This document shows, in pieces, positions 9,801 to 24,800 of a stretch of 64,000 nucleotides of DNA; within the stretch, counting starts at the first letter, position 1; each line of letters starts with the position of its first letter. Under the pieces are notes generated by a model, which did not search any database, had not been told where the DNA came from, and saw only the letters and a list, made by a program, of their open reading frames with translations. Both the position numbers and the translations under genes were made by a program. The stretch is from Strix aluco (Eukaryota > Chordata > Aves > Strigiformes > Strigidae). The stretch is taken from positions 80,279,937 to 80,343,936 of the forward strand of contig NC_133932.1 of NCBI RefSeq assembly GCF_031877795.1, read 5' to 3'.

Positions 9801-12800
9801 TGTATCTACAGCTTGCATGCCTGGCAGCAATGGTGCTTGGGCATTAGAGCATATCTTCCCCCTCGCCCTCCCCATAATTTTGAACATCTGCTTTCTGCTT
9901 ACTTTTGTTTTAGACATACTTTAAATGACTACTTAAGACAACACTTTTATTAGCACTTGCCAGTTCATAAGATAAGTGTGGCCTATACTGAAGCAGATAA
10001 AACTGCCTTGCTGTGGTGAAATATAAGCTATTTTTAATATTATGATATTTTGTGATGATTAAACATTTCTTACATATGACTGATTTTATATGTGACTTTA
10101 TAAACTGAGTAAGATTTATTCTTTGCTTGAAGAAAGCAGTCAAGGAAGAAAGATTGAGAAGAAACGAAGCAATCTAGACCTCACATGTTGGTCTTTAAAT
10201 GCTTAGAATTTGGTTGACCAGAGAGCCAAAGCAGAAAGTAATCTTAGCTACTGCTGTGTAAATAAAAGAGTTTAAACCAGAACGATTTAAAAGCTGTAGT
10301 TATCTGCTTGTACTCACATGCAAGGCTTTATTTAGGATGATACTGAGCCTGGTGGTAGTGCTTACTAGCTCCTAAAGAGAGAAAAAGTCTTTAAGTTACT
10401 TGTTTCTGGTCTGTTAAAGCTTGATAATTGGGGGAGGGGAGGGCTTTGTGATTCACTAAGGAGCAAATTCTTGGCATAAGAGACAAGATACTTCTAATGA
10501 TTCACTTAGATATTGATCTTGGTATTGCAGTTTGCCCTGTATCACATTCAAAAGCAGGGTTTTGTGGCTGTTAACATAACCTGTGAGAACCTTGTCTTAA
10601 TAGATCGCCCAATATTCAGAACTTCTTAGTGGATTTTGAGGACCTTCAAGCATAAACCATTAAGTCTGGAAAGGAAGACTACATTTTTAATTTAAAGGGA
10701 ATCAACCAAACATCACTATCATTAATTATTTTCTTCCTGTTTTCAGAGCAAAAGCTGGTCTTCTGTAAAACATGCGGTGTTTCTTTTCCTGAACACAGCT
10801 TCAGACTCTCCTTTCTTCAGTCTTCCTGTTCCCCTTCTCCCAGGACCCTTCAGCTTCTTGGTTTTTTTCCATTTTCAAAAGTAACTGGATGACCAAATGC
10901 AGAGTGTGGGTAGCGTTTCACCTAGGAGTGCAAGCAGAGGCAGAATAATGAGCCTTGGCCCTGTGTGGACATCTCCTACGTATTCTACTCGTTCATTCTG
11001 TGCCTCAGTTTTGAGAGGTGTATCTAAACATATTTCTCCTGCCCCTGAAGCATTGTTTTTCTTATGAGATGGAACTTCAAGTATTCATAACAGTGCAGTG
11101 TAGATTTTTTTGGTGCCTTAGGGGCCCATTTTGAAGTCACTTGTCTTAGCTGGGACTCCTAAGTACAAGGGGACTGCCTGAAATGTCCTGAAGCTACAGC
11201 TTGCAGTGTTACACAACAAGAAGCTTTCAAAGCTTCTGTGTTTTTCTGGGATGTCAGGGAAGATAGAAATGTGAAGTGTGACTGGCTGCAGTTTGTCTGC
11301 CATGACTGACATCCACTGTCAATTCAGGTATCATGATGTTGTTGTCTTTTGATTGAAAGAGCAGGGGATCTTTCCCCTGTGTTTTGTTTTTTGGTTTTTG
11401 TTTTTTTTTTAGGAGAACCACTGCTAGAGGGAACTTGGATAAAAATTGTCATGCTTCCAATTCTTGGTCCCTTCCAATCCTTTGAGGTGAAAGGGTACAG
11501 AAGATCCTGTTCTTCATAAGTGTACAATGGTTGCTTGTTATAGTTAGTCACAGAATGCTGTGATGGAAAGATGTAGGGGTTAACTAAAAAAGTGTGTATA
11601 TTCTGGACAGTGAAATGCAGAACTTTGAACAAGTTGAGGACTATACAAAAATAAGTGACTAGGTAATAGACTGGTAAAAGTAATTCAACAGATAAAGGGA
11701 AAAAATAATTCTAACTTCGTCTACAAAGTGATGGGTTCTGAGCAGAGTGTTATTACTGAAAGGCAAGATCTTAAGGTTGTGATACATAGTTCCGGGGAAA
11801 TGTCAGCCCAGTGGTTGGTAGCAGCCAGCAAAGAAAATCAGATGCTACAATTTATTCTGAAAAATCACCGTGCAAGCCACAGCCTCAGTACTGTGTGTAG
11901 GTCTAGTCCCTTCATCTTAAAAAGGATATGATAGAGTTATAAAAGTTATGGAGATGGGCTACAAGGATGATCAGTCTGTATTTAGAATGACTGAGCATGC
12001 TAAGAGTTGTCAGTCTGAAAAAGAGGCAACAGCTTAGTGGGGATGAAGGCTGAGATACTGATGTCTGCGAAGTCATGAGTTACAGAGTGAATAGGTATCC
12101 ATCATTCACTCTCTTTTCCAGTTCAGGACCTAGCCTCCACCAAATGAACCCAGCAGGAGATAGATTCAAACCAAAAAAAAGTACTCTGCTCTTCATACAA
12201 CTTGTAGTAGACCCATGGAGCTCGTTGGCAAAAGGTGTTGCCTTTGGTAAAAGCTGATACAGCCACAAGGGAGGACTCCAAAAGTATATGAGAAATGTAT
12301 CAAAGGTTACTAAGTTTACAAAACTGTATCAAGCTGAGGAAGTCCTCTGGGCTGAAAACAGCTGGCAGCTTGGAGACTGTTAAGGAGAACGGACCTGTTT
12401 GCTTGCCCTGGTATTATCCTTTTCCACTGATCCACTTACGGCCTCTGTGAGAAACAGAATGCTGAACTAGGTGGATCTTTGATATGACCAGGTAAGATCA
12501 TTCATGTGTTATTCAATGAAAAATAATGAACTACCAAAACTTCTTGAAGTGTACTTGTTTTGCTAGCAAAATATATAGTTTCTACCCCAGAATTCTTCAG
12601 AAACTGGTGTTTTTTCATGTTTTTTGATGTCATAATGTTGCCCATCTAAAGTGACTGCTTTCCACACATAGTTTGGGTGCTTGAATTAGTATTGAATGTG
12701 GGGAAAATAACAAATAATGTTTTTAAAATAATTTCAGGAATGTGAACAGCAAAAATCAAAAGAAGAAGAAATTCTGCAATCATTTCATAAATGGAAAGAG

Positions 12801-15800
12801 GAGGAAAAAGAGAAATTGGCTGATGAAATAGAAAAAGTGAAAGAGATGTTTATGAAAGAGCTTAAGGAGTTATCTTCAAGAAATTCAACATTAGAAAATG
12901 TAAGTGGTTTAAATTTTCCAACATATTAAGGCAGGAATCCCTTATAGTAGATGGTAGTGAACTTCACATATTTGAAATGTAATGTAGTCATCTTAGAGGT
13001 CTTCTTAGAAAACTTTAAAAATAATGGTTGAATGATAGCCATAATCGTATCTTTGTATACTGGTACTTTATTAACATAATTTCAGTTCTTCTTTAAATAG
13101 CGTTGTTTTGGATGAATGTATTATGCTTTCAGCAGCTAAGTTAGTTTTTTCTTACTCCTCACCTTTGAGTGCCTGTTTATAGATTGGTAGATATTGTTCC
13201 TGTTGCTGTCTGTTAGGCATCCATTATATTAATATTCTTCTAACTGGCATGGAGGGGACTAACCTCTGCATTATAGTCCTGATATTAATATTCTTGTAAC
13301 TGACATGGAGGGGACTAACCTCTGCATTATAGTCCTGACAGAGGAACTGCATGTATTTTCAATAGATGCTCTGGAAATGCTTTCCGGAGTTTTGACTAGA
13401 AAGAGAATTGTAAAAGTGTAGGTGGGTCAGAAAACAAATATATACAGTATTACCAGAGCAGCTTATATTTTGTAGCTGCTAGTTCCTGTGTATGTTTGCA
13501 AGGTATATTTATGTTAGATGTATATATTAATTATTACAGGAAATTTGATAAATGCTGAACTCATGAGAAATGTGAGAAGTGTCTGATGCAGTCTGTGTGT
13601 AGTTATGTTTAAAATAAATTTTGTATTAAATGACAGTTTTAGAAAACAAAATCTGTATACATATTCAGGTCTTCATTTTTTCCCCCCTCCTTTTAGCAAC
13701 TGTTAGAATTACAAAAGTCCAATATGCAACAAAAATCCAATTTAGGGACGCTGAAGGACAGCCAAGAATTTACAGAAGAGAAACCTCAGAGTCCTCAGGA
13801 TTATCACAATGTGGTTAAACTTCTTGAAAAACAGGTACATGTAACTTTTAATGTATTGCTTTTGACAGGCTACTTGTGTTCTTTTCACTTTTTTTTTATA
13901 TCTGATTTTAAATCTGTAAGTAAAAGTCTCATCCCTCTCACTGTCTAGAATAGCTGTCTTTAAAGATTTACTACTATTTAGTACAATGTCTGTAATGGAA
14001 ATCAAGGAATTATTTCCCTTATCCTTTATAAACAGTTATTTATTTATTGATATTCTTTATTATTAAATATATCTAGCTTTACCAAGTATGGTTGCAGTTC
14101 AATTCCAAAAGGCTCTGATAAACCATTTATGTCTGCTTATCTGTGAGGTTACTTATGGAAGAACTGGAATTTTCCATTTTGCAATATGAAAAAAAGAGAA
14201 ACTTTCTGACAGGATTTGTCATCCTGTGGCTGACAAGGAAGTGGTAATGTGTTACCAACAAGAAATAAAGCTGTGTATATTGAACTAAATGGTAATGTGT
14301 TATTAACAGGAATTAATATTGATTTCCTCTATGCAGGAAAGTAAGTGGACATCTAGAATACAAGCCCTTCATCATGACCACGAGACAGAAAAGTCCCTGG
14401 TAAGTGGCACAGCAAACCACTTAAACTAAAAGGAGAGTTTTAATTTTCTTACCCTTTCAGTCATTTTTGCTATGCTATAATAATCTGTCGGATTAGAAAG
14501 TCTAGATATCAAGAGTTTATAAGAGTGTGTCCTCTTAGATGTATTTACTGCCTCTGTATTACTGTTATACTAGGGTTCCGTTAAGTCCAGGGTTGAAACT
14601 GAATTTATCATTTAAGAATCTGACATACACCTGAAACTGTATCTTTCTTTTGAAGAGCTTACAACTAATTGTGAACACTGTATTATACAGTGTTTTTTGT
14701 GTTTTGTGGATAGACTGGACAGTTGAGATATAACTTGCAAACATGTAGTTTTCATCTACCCTGTACCTTCTGCTACCATGGATCTATGGCATATGTCTCA
14801 ATCTTTTTTTTCTCTTTTTCTATCACTTCTCTGCTGCTTTTTCTGTTGTAGCTTTCTAATGCAGAATCTGTTCAGCTTTTCCAGGAAAAAAACACCATGG
14901 CATTTTATTTTGCATCAGTTTATATATTTTACTGTACAAAGCTTTGTTCCTCAGATTTTTTTTATGTCTGCATTTCTTTTTAATCTCTTTCCTGCTTTGT
15001 TTCTCTTGCTTCTTTTCCTTTCATTTTCCTTTCATCTGCGTGACCATGTAAGAACTGAGCAGATCATAGTGGTCTGACCAATGCTTCTCCTCCTCTGGCA
15101 AGAAAGCAGTGGGGAGGAACCATGGAACATTCCCCAAAAAGGATGTAGTTAATGATACACCCACATACAATGCAAGAATAGAATAAGGGAGGAGTAACGT
15201 AAGTATTACTTTTGGGATGGTGCACCTAAAATACTGTCTCTTTCTTCTACATTCAGAACTAATATATTAGGTTTATCATGCAAATTCACATCTCCTTAAA
15301 ATATTGTTATTTGACACCATTTATAACCAAAACATTTTTATTTGGTTGTATGCTTTTTCCTGCAATCTTATTTTTAGGCAATCTCAGCAATGTGTTTGTA
15401 TGTCCCTTTCCTTGTATTGAGATTTAGGTAGTCTTCCTTGTGTAAATAAAAAGTGATCCAGACAACTGTTTTGTAATATATGCAAGTCCCAATGAAATCA
15501 CAAGAGACATTAAGTTTTTGCTGAAAAAAATATTAAAAATATTTAAGCGTGACACTTGCTTGTTTAAACTTTATAGCGTTAAAATATTCTATGTAATATT
15601 AACATGAAGTTACTTTTCTTCTGATTGCTTTCTAGCTACTGTCACAGATTGAGAAGCTTAAGTCATCAGTGAGAGAAGACCTGAATAAAAATAACACCTT
15701 TTACAAGAGGAGGATAGAAGAATTGGGGCAGAGGCTTCAGGAACAGAATGATCTGATTATTACTCAGAAGAAGCAGGTCTGTTTTGTGAAGCACTCTATG

Positions 15801-18800
15801 TACTAACATTTGGTCTTTGATACATCTCTGGCTGCATATTTAATATTCCCAATTTGTAATAGTATTGCTGTAGTATTTTGGTTACACTTTGGAAATTATG
15901 TTGATAAATAAAAATCCATCTGGAAAAGAGATATGGGAATGTAAACCAGGAATTAAAACACAATTTAAAAGGAAAGGCTTAATAAACCAAATATTTTTAA
16001 TAAGTTCAACACAAAGTTAAAAGATTACTAGGTCACAGTCACCAAAGACCTCTACAGATGAAAAATTTCTGATGGTGAAGAGGATTTAATCTGCCACAGA
16101 ATAATCATAATGAGATTTAGTGTTTGAAATCTGAAAGTACGTGAATTCTCACATTAAAAATAAAGTATCATATTTATCACTGTGAGAATAATTAATTACT
16201 GTATGAAATTTAACAAGAGCAAGTGCCAGATTCTCCACCTGCGACAGGGTAGTCCTGACCGCTCGTACAAACTGGGGGACGAGAGGCTGGAGAGCAGCCC
16301 TGCAGAAAAAGATCTGGGGGTCTGGGTTGATGGCAAGTTGAATGTGAGTCAACATTGTGCCCTGGCAGCCAAAAGGACCAACTGTGTCCTGGGGTGCATC
16401 AAGCGCAGCATCCCTGACCAGTCGAGGGAGGTGATTGTCCCACTCTACACCGCACTGGTGTGGCCCCACCTTCAGTACTGTGTGCAGTTTTAGGCACCTC
16501 AATAGGAGGATATCAAACTATTAGAGTGTGTCCGGAGGAGGGTGACTGAGATGATGAAAGCCCTCAAGGGAAAGACTTAGGAGAAGTGGCTGAGGGCACT
16601 TGGTTTGTTCAGCTTGGAGAAGAGAAGGCTGAGGGGTGACCTCGTTGCTGAGGGGTGGCCTCATCTCAGTCTACAACTTCCTCAAGGGGGGCAGTGAGGG
16701 GGGAGGTGGTGGTCTCCTCTGGTGACCAGTGATAGGACACAAGGAAATCGAATGACGCTGCATCAGGGGAAGTTCAGATTGGACATTAGGAAAAGGTTCT
16801 TCATTGAGCAGGTGGTTGGTCACTGGCACAGGCTCCCCAGGGAAGCGGTCACAGCACCAAGCCTGGCAGAGTTCAGGGAGCATCTGGCCAGTGCTCTTAG
16901 TCATATGGTTTAGTTTTAGGTAGTCCTGTGAGAAGCCAGGAGTTGGACTCAATGATCCTCGTGGTCCCTTCCAACTTGAGATAGTCTATGATTCTATGAA
17001 ATTACTTGTTTAGAAATGAATTGTTTTTTCTTAAAAATATGCTTTTGTTCAAACGTAACTATTGATTTTTTTGAGGCGGTTGGTGGATGGAGATCTGGGT
17101 GTTGTGGAGTTTAGACTATGGGACGATTATGTGGTCCTTACAACCTATTCCTTTATTAGATGATGTGTTCTTTACAAATCAACATCTGATTTTACACTTT
17201 TTTTCTTGAGATTAATGTTAAACCTATACTTAAGTGCTTAAAGAATTAGAGAGACAAATAATAGCTTTTACATCTCCACCTTTACAAATTTGATAGCTGG
17301 AGCAATAGAGGACTTAATCCTAGACCAATTTCTTGCAGTAAAGTGACCTTTTTAAAGCAGAACAGTATGACCACAGATGTAAAATAGGTTTGGGGGGATC
17401 TTAGTTTGGTGTCTGTAGAATAAGTTGTGAAGACCTGCATTCTCAATCCCTTGAAATTGGAAGGGCTTGAGAAATAGCTAATACTTTTGTAGAATTCAAA
17501 CTGAATGGACAATGAATTGAGGTACTACTGGCTGTATCCAAACTGATAAATGAAAGAGGACCAGGGTCCAATATCTTGTGCCAGCTCCGGCTGACATTGA
17601 CTGTGTGTCTGTATGGTTTGGGTTTAGCTTCTGTTTGGGGAATTGAGTGCAGACATTGTTTTAATGATATAGGAGTCCCAAGTTTCCTGTTTTCTTTAGA
17701 TCAAATTACAGCCAGCTTGTTTCCTTTGTGCTCTCAGTTTTGTTCAGTGCATGTCTTGGGTGTCAAATAGACAAAACTGTAGAGCAGACAGGAGAACTGT
17801 TCGTACATTTAAAATCAACGTGTAATTAAGCGTTTCCCTGGAGTGGAGCTAGACTTGCAAAGGTGAACATGAATTGCTGAAGCAGAAAGTATTGAGACTG
17901 TAAGTGCTGAAGTGGCCCATAAGCCTACTCATTTCACTTTACCGCTTGTAATAATGGGGTGTACAAAGCATGAATTCACATAAGACAACAAACAGAAATA
18001 AGTCTTCAGCATTCATTAAGCATGAATGAAATGTATGTTAGGCAGTAGAATAGAATTCCACAAAAGTAGTGTTTTTCTCCCCAAATGACAAACAGTAATT
18101 TCTGTAATGGAGTAGTACTGAAACTAGGTATTTTGTACTAAGCATTAATTTCTAGATATTGATCATTTACATTTGTAGCTATTTGTGTATCTCTCTTTTC
18201 TCTTTTAGATAAAAGAATTGTCCACAAGATCAGTTGCGAGCGTTAAACCATATGATGGTAAGTACAAACTGTAAGAAAAACCAAGTTTTGTTTCTAATTT
18301 CAGCAACCTGGCTGAAACAAATGTTATGACTCATTAAAAATATAGACATCAACTTTGCTAACTAAATATTGAAATCAAATCAGTACTGACGATTTATCTG
18401 TGTTTCACAGGGTACCTACCTGTTTCCATGCTATGATTTGCAAAGATAATGTTTTGCAGCTGTAAGGACTTCTAACGTACAAAGTTGATTGCTTGAGTAG
18501 TGAAGAGATGTGACATATAGCAAGTCTATTTTATATTATGTAAACAACTTTTGGCTTTGCTTTATGAAGTGTAATTTTAATTGTTTTTTTCATGCTTGAC
18601 TGTCCTTGGGCTGCAAAACTCACAAAAGGGAAAATACTGAAAGAGTAGACAAAATTGATGAATTTGTCAGTTAAGATACAGATGTTCAAAGAATTTTAAG
18701 AATTCTGATGTTTTTGTCTGTGCAATGCTTTAACATCTGAAGTCCATTACAAACAGCTAAACCTGATAATAGTGTTCTAGGATGCAGTCCTGCAACCACA

Positions 18801-21800
18801 AACACCCGTATATTTGATGCTGCAGTTGCAGTGACTTGAAATAGATTTATTGCAATAGATGATGACAGCTGAATTAATTTTAATCCCAGTTTGGAAACCA
18901 TCTTGCTCTATTAGCAAGACATTGGCTTGAGCTGAATCTAACAGCAGGGAGTAGGTTAGTTTGAGGAGAGCATAGTAATAGTGTGGCTGTATGGCTGGAG
19001 CTGGGCATGTTCAGCCACACTGAAGCACAGACAAGTATGAGACCGTGGCACACAAGCGAATTTGCTCCTAGGCCCCAAGCTGATGTGAGGAATGTAGAAT
19101 TGAAGTGATAATTCACTCCAAGGCTACACTCTATACACGATATAGATAAGGTTTGCACTAATTGAGATGGAGTGTGGATGCAGCAGATCCTCTTTGGGGA
19201 ATACAAGCCTCAATCAGACTAGACTAAGTAGCTTTCGGCCAAGGCTTCTTCCCTGGGACGCAAAGGGACAGCATACAGATGTGGCCAAAGAGATGATCAC
19301 ATTCCAGCTCAGTGATGATTTAGTTACTAGTTTCTTTTCCTGATTCTAGAAGTATTAAAAATGTTAAGCATATATAGAGACATACTTTTATGTTGTGAAG
19401 GACCATTTTTTACTTTGTAAATGATTATTTAATTTTTTCCCCATTAAACCCTGAAATTATGTCATTTACAAATATGATTAAATATTGCTACATTTAAAAA
19501 TCTGTATAAATCTGTTAATATTTACTATAATAGATTTACATTATTTTTTATTTTTATGCTATTTTAGTGAACACTACTGTAGAGCATCTTGAAGAATCTA
19601 AACCAAGTCTACCAGTGATGCATGGTAAGTTTTTTTGATAGGTCCAGATCCAATACTTTCAAATCTAACACTCTGTCTTCTTAAATGTGTTGCTTGTCAA
19701 ATCATAGCTGTAAGAGTAGTTATATTAAAAGAGCGAAATTTGAATTGCTTTGCTGTCTGTCAGTATTGAGAATTCCTGTCGTGTAAAGGTGCACTATTGA
19801 AAAGAAAAAATGAAACACAAAATAATTTGAGAATATTTCCTAGCATGTGTATAGTATTAAAACACTTTAAGGTAAATTAAACTAACTGAGGAAATAAAAT
19901 TATGTTTTCTTATAGAAAATATGCTTGTTTGGTATATGCATAAGCTAGATAGGTATATGCATGTACTAGAATTTGTCTAGGGAAATGTGTGGAGATGTTT
20001 GTTTATAAGTCTTGAAATACTGTATTTTTCATGTAACTTCAAATGTCAAGGAGGAAAAATACAGAAGAAATAATCAAAACAGACAGTTGTCCCAGAGTAT
20101 GTTCTTCCAGAGTATATCTGTCATTGCATATAGACATTATTTAGTTATTTTCACTTGTGGCATTGTGATATTGTTTAGAAGTAGGGGGAATGGATGAACC
20201 TCCGTTTACATTGGTTTGTACTTTGTGAAAATAGTTTTCTTTTTTTTTTCTCACTAGGCAAAGCAATAAAGAGTATTGTTACCATACCAATATTCTGTGA
20301 TCAATTAATTCTTTATTTTCATTTTAAGTAGGAAAGTAATGAAAAATGAACTTTGAGCAAGTGAAATATTTAAATATTTAAGACGTTTATTAATTTGAAT
20401 TATTTAATTATAATTAAATAATTATTTTTGTTATATTTCTCTTAGTTTTAAAACCTGTCAAAGGGAGACAAAATGGAATTTGTCTAAGAAAGATGTACAG
20501 AATTTTTCTTTTTCAACAAATTCAAAAAGTTCTGAAAAGATGTGGGGATAAGGGGTAGTATACAATAGAAGCTTTCAATAACTTGTTGAGGAATGAAAAA
20601 CTGATGAGTATGAAGTGTTGTTGTGACGAGAATTATTAAAGGAAGGAAAATAGATTTTGTTTATTGTAACATTATTTGAATAACACAAAGATTTTGTTCT
20701 AATCTATGCAAGGTTAGTAGTTCATTGCTTGAAGCTTTTTAAGTGAAACTATATAGATGAAATGTTGTGTAGAGAAAAGTAATAATATATTAAGTATCAA
20801 TTATTAGTAATAGTATTTTAAATAATCTAATTCTTTTTCATTCAAACGAGCTTCATTGCGCCATCACAGTAGTGCTGGTTCTGGCTAAGAGATCTCACAG
20901 CAAGTAGCTTGGCTATTGCCCTGAATTTAGGAAACAAGTTTTATGAACAATATTGCTGCTAAGGGCTTACACACCAAGCTTGTCAAGCATTGCTTTCTTA
21001 GTGCATTTACTTTCATTTGTACTGAGGAGGAAAACAGTTCTATGAACATGAGTATTTTTCGTACTCTGACAATTTAAATCAGCTCATTCAGATCTTTCCC
21101 AATTTCCTATTCTTCCAAATATGAAGTTTGTGACACGTTGTGAAACTTCTCAAGATAGAAAAGGCTGTTCCTGCCACTGATATACAAAAGTTTCACTATC
21201 AGTTTATTATGAAGCCTCAGAGAAAGTGTTTCCTTCAGATTCCTTTGCTGATGATTATTTTATTTATCTCTGCAGGTCTCTCTGTCTGTCCCCTTTCTTC
21301 CCTTCTGGATTTTTTTTAAACTTACCCTACCTAATTTCTGGATATAAAGGTTAGCAGAAGTTACAGTGTCTCTCTCAAAATTTTCAGGGCTCCTCAAGGG
21401 ATTAAATACTGAATTAAGACAACATGGCTGCTTTTTGTGTCATTATGAAAATGAAAGCGCTCACTGGTGACTTCTGTACACAAATTTATTTAGCACAGAG
21501 CATCTCTGAAATCACAAGAGCTGTAGTTTTCCTACCAAACAATTGCCTGCATATGGAATATCTTCCTTTTTTTTTTTTTTTTTTTCCTTGTTTGAAAGAA
21601 AATTAATTCTAGACAAGGCTCTTCAATGTGAACCTTAAATACACTTTTCAAAGTTGCTTGGAAGTTTTTGCATCCTAATATTTGTTCAGCACATCTTAAA
21701 CCTGTGTTATGAAAAGATACCCAAATTACAAATGACATATTTTAGGTGTAAAGTAGTGGAATAACTCTTTTAGTCTGGTGCTTTTGTGTTAACGTTCCTG

Positions 21801-24800
21801 ATTTCTTGTGAGAGCTAATAGTGTGCCTTGAATGCCATCCTGGCTGACCATTCTTCTGTGCATTTCTGAGCTAGCTGTAGGGTTTTGTGCAGATAAAACT
21901 TCAGTCTTAGTTTCAAAGATTCCTTCAGTCTCACAAAAAGGCAACAGTTTAATTATGTTGTTTTTTTTTTTTAAATCATGTTCTAAAATCAGGCTTTGGC
22001 TCCTGTATTACTCATGAAATGTTGATACTTGTTCAATGTTTAATCTTTGTAAGGTCAATAATATTAGGTGGAATTGAAGGCAGTAGTTAAAAAGCAAAGA
22101 CATTAATTAGATTGTCCATTAAAACCTATGTCCCAGTCTTCACACATGGTGTGGACTAAGGCCCAGCTATCATTAGGGACATAGCTGAAGCATCTGAGGA
22201 AAATTGAGTCAAAGTAGCCTTCCTATACAGTTAACAGAGGAAAGGGGCACCTTCAGAGTTTGGTTCAGCTGAACTAAGATCTGAATTGCTCTTTGAAGTT
22301 GCCTGTGTCTCTTCATTGACTGTAGAAGGAGTCTGAGATGACTAGGCTTCTAACTTAGAGGCCTCAGGTAAGTGTCAAAAATTTATCATATTTAAGAATA
22401 TTGGTTTAAAGTTAATATTTATGCTGCTTATGCGCAGTGTATGGCTTCCTGTTGATTAGTTAGGAGAAAAATATATGAAGTGTGTTGATTCAGAGATGAT
22501 GGTCAAAATTGTAGGTATAAGTCTGGCAGCTCTTTGGATGTGAAATTTGAGTATAAATTAAATGAGTATATAATGACTATAGCGATGGTTTACATTGCAA
22601 GAAGTGCAGCAATTTACAGCAAATAAGTTTTACATTTTGTCCTGGGTTTTCACACTGCAAGTGCAAAGTACTTACTGTAGGTGATACTCCACTATAGATA
22701 ATTGTAACACTTCTGTTCAGGCTGAAAGTTCTTTAGCATTTAATATTTCAGAGTAAATAGACAGGATTTCTTCTTTAAATGTTGGCCAGAAGACTGCTTT
22801 TCCAATAGTACTGTCAGAATATTGGGATTTTTTAAACTAGTTGATAAGAACAGACAAATAATATATGATATGCTTGAAATATACACAGCCTGAATTTTTC
22901 ATTATTGTATTTTTCTATTCCACCAGCATAGAAATTGTCTTAAAATATAATTTAAAACAGATATCTCATGATTTGTCAAAGTATTCCAGGCACATAATTT
23001 TTCAGTAGTATCATTGTCCACTGGAGAATTTAAGGCAACCTGTACTTTTGATACATCTCATCTATGTTTCCACAAATATTAGCTGGCAGAAGAGAGATTC
23101 TGGAAGATGTGGCATGACAGACATCATCGTTCTGGTGATCATCTTAAGGTTGTTGGCCTTAATGATGGCTAATATTAATATGGCTTGATTTGGGCCAGTG
23201 AGAGATGAGTACGACCAGCCTGCATTGGCTGGTGTTGGAAGCTGCCGTTTCATTAGGTTCAAGCCTGATGCTGACAGGAACCATTCTTCTGAGGCTAAAG
23301 ATAGAGCTAGGTTTGGGACTGAGGCTGATGATATATCAGGAGGATGTGTCTAGAATTTGCCACTGGTCTAGGTATAGGATCTAGCAATAATACCATTTGC
23401 TTAAGGTCAGATGTGGGACTGTTGGGGAGGACCAGATGAATTAGGTTTGGAGCTGTGGTTCACGCCAGCAGAAGTTGTCAATTTATGGCAGGGTCTGCAA
23501 AGGGCTGGTATCACCCAGAGACATCTGGTTATTGCTGAGCCAATGTTTGGCAGGGATCACTGAGCTTGGGTTAGGGTTAGGATTAGGCTTAGACAGACAT
23601 CAATTGGAAAAAAGAGTTATGTTTGAGTTAAGAAGGATCAATTAAGCAAGGTGGCAGCAGCAAAGCCGGACTGATTAGGTTTAAGTATGAAGTTGAAATT
23701 TATCTCTATTTTGTAGCCAAGAAAGGGGTGGAGATGAGAGCCGGGGTTCAAATTGGGTCAACGAAAAGTATAATTGAGGTTGCATCTGAACTGCAAGACT
23801 GATGTAATCTCCAGTTCTACCAGTACCCTGGTAGTCCAAAGCAGGTGATCTGCTGGAGCACAACATGCCTCCTGCCTTGCTTCAGCCTCCTGGGATCCAC
23901 TTCCAATAAGGCAAGGACACAGTTTGGGTGTTCAGCTGGAGTGGGGAGCTGAGAAGTGACCAGAGCAAGGAAGGTGGCAGTGTGTCTAGGTTCAACATTC
24001 AGGCTAGGATGAAAGCTAGGAGTAAGATCCTGGCCAACAAGGTCTGATGTTGAAGATGCTGATGTAGAGCAGTGTCCACCAGGGTCAGCTGAACTCGCTT
24101 TAGGGCTGACAGGGAGGTAACTGGCTCTACTAAAGTCAAAAGTTGTAGTGATTTCTTGTTTAAGGCTAACATTTGATTGTGGCTTGGTGAGATTTTGGGC
24201 AAAAAGGTCGGATGAACTTGAGGAAGTTACAGTAATTCAGAGTAGTTAGGATTTCAGTCTGCATCAGCAGCATTGTTTTAGATTTGAAGTTAGTAAAAAC
24301 TGCTTTGTACAGATTTGAGGTCTAGTTGGGTAGTCAGACTTAAATGATTCCTAAAAATAAGCTTAGTAATATTTAAATGCTGCTGATTTCAAGGATGTGT
24401 ACTAAGGTAAGAGCTGAGAGGTCTGATCAGTTGGCTGGAAGCAGCACATCTCTGGTAAACATAAGGAGAGGGCTCCTTAAGGGGGCTGATCTCCACATGT
24501 GTGTATAAACCAGAGGAGTGGTGAACCAAGTCGCTTTTTCTTACATTTGATTCCATTGATGTTTAATAAATATCTCTTAGAATGCGTGTACAGTAAAGAG
24601 AAAGAAAAGACCTGCTTATGCTGGAGAAGTTGCTGTTCACAGCTGTTGCACTCCGCTGTGCCTTAGCTTTTGATCTCCTCTGTCATCATGCAGTGAACAG
24701 CAATATTACACGTAACAGTAATACATTTTGGTTTTGCTCCAATCAGTATTCTTTTACTGATTTTTAACTTCCTCTGTTTCTAGTATATTGAGGAAGAGAA

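Noticed and set aside
23566..23592. Interstitial telomeric sequence
   Set aside because: Only about two clean TTAGGG units; too short to call a telomere fusion, kept only as part of a degenerate repeat.
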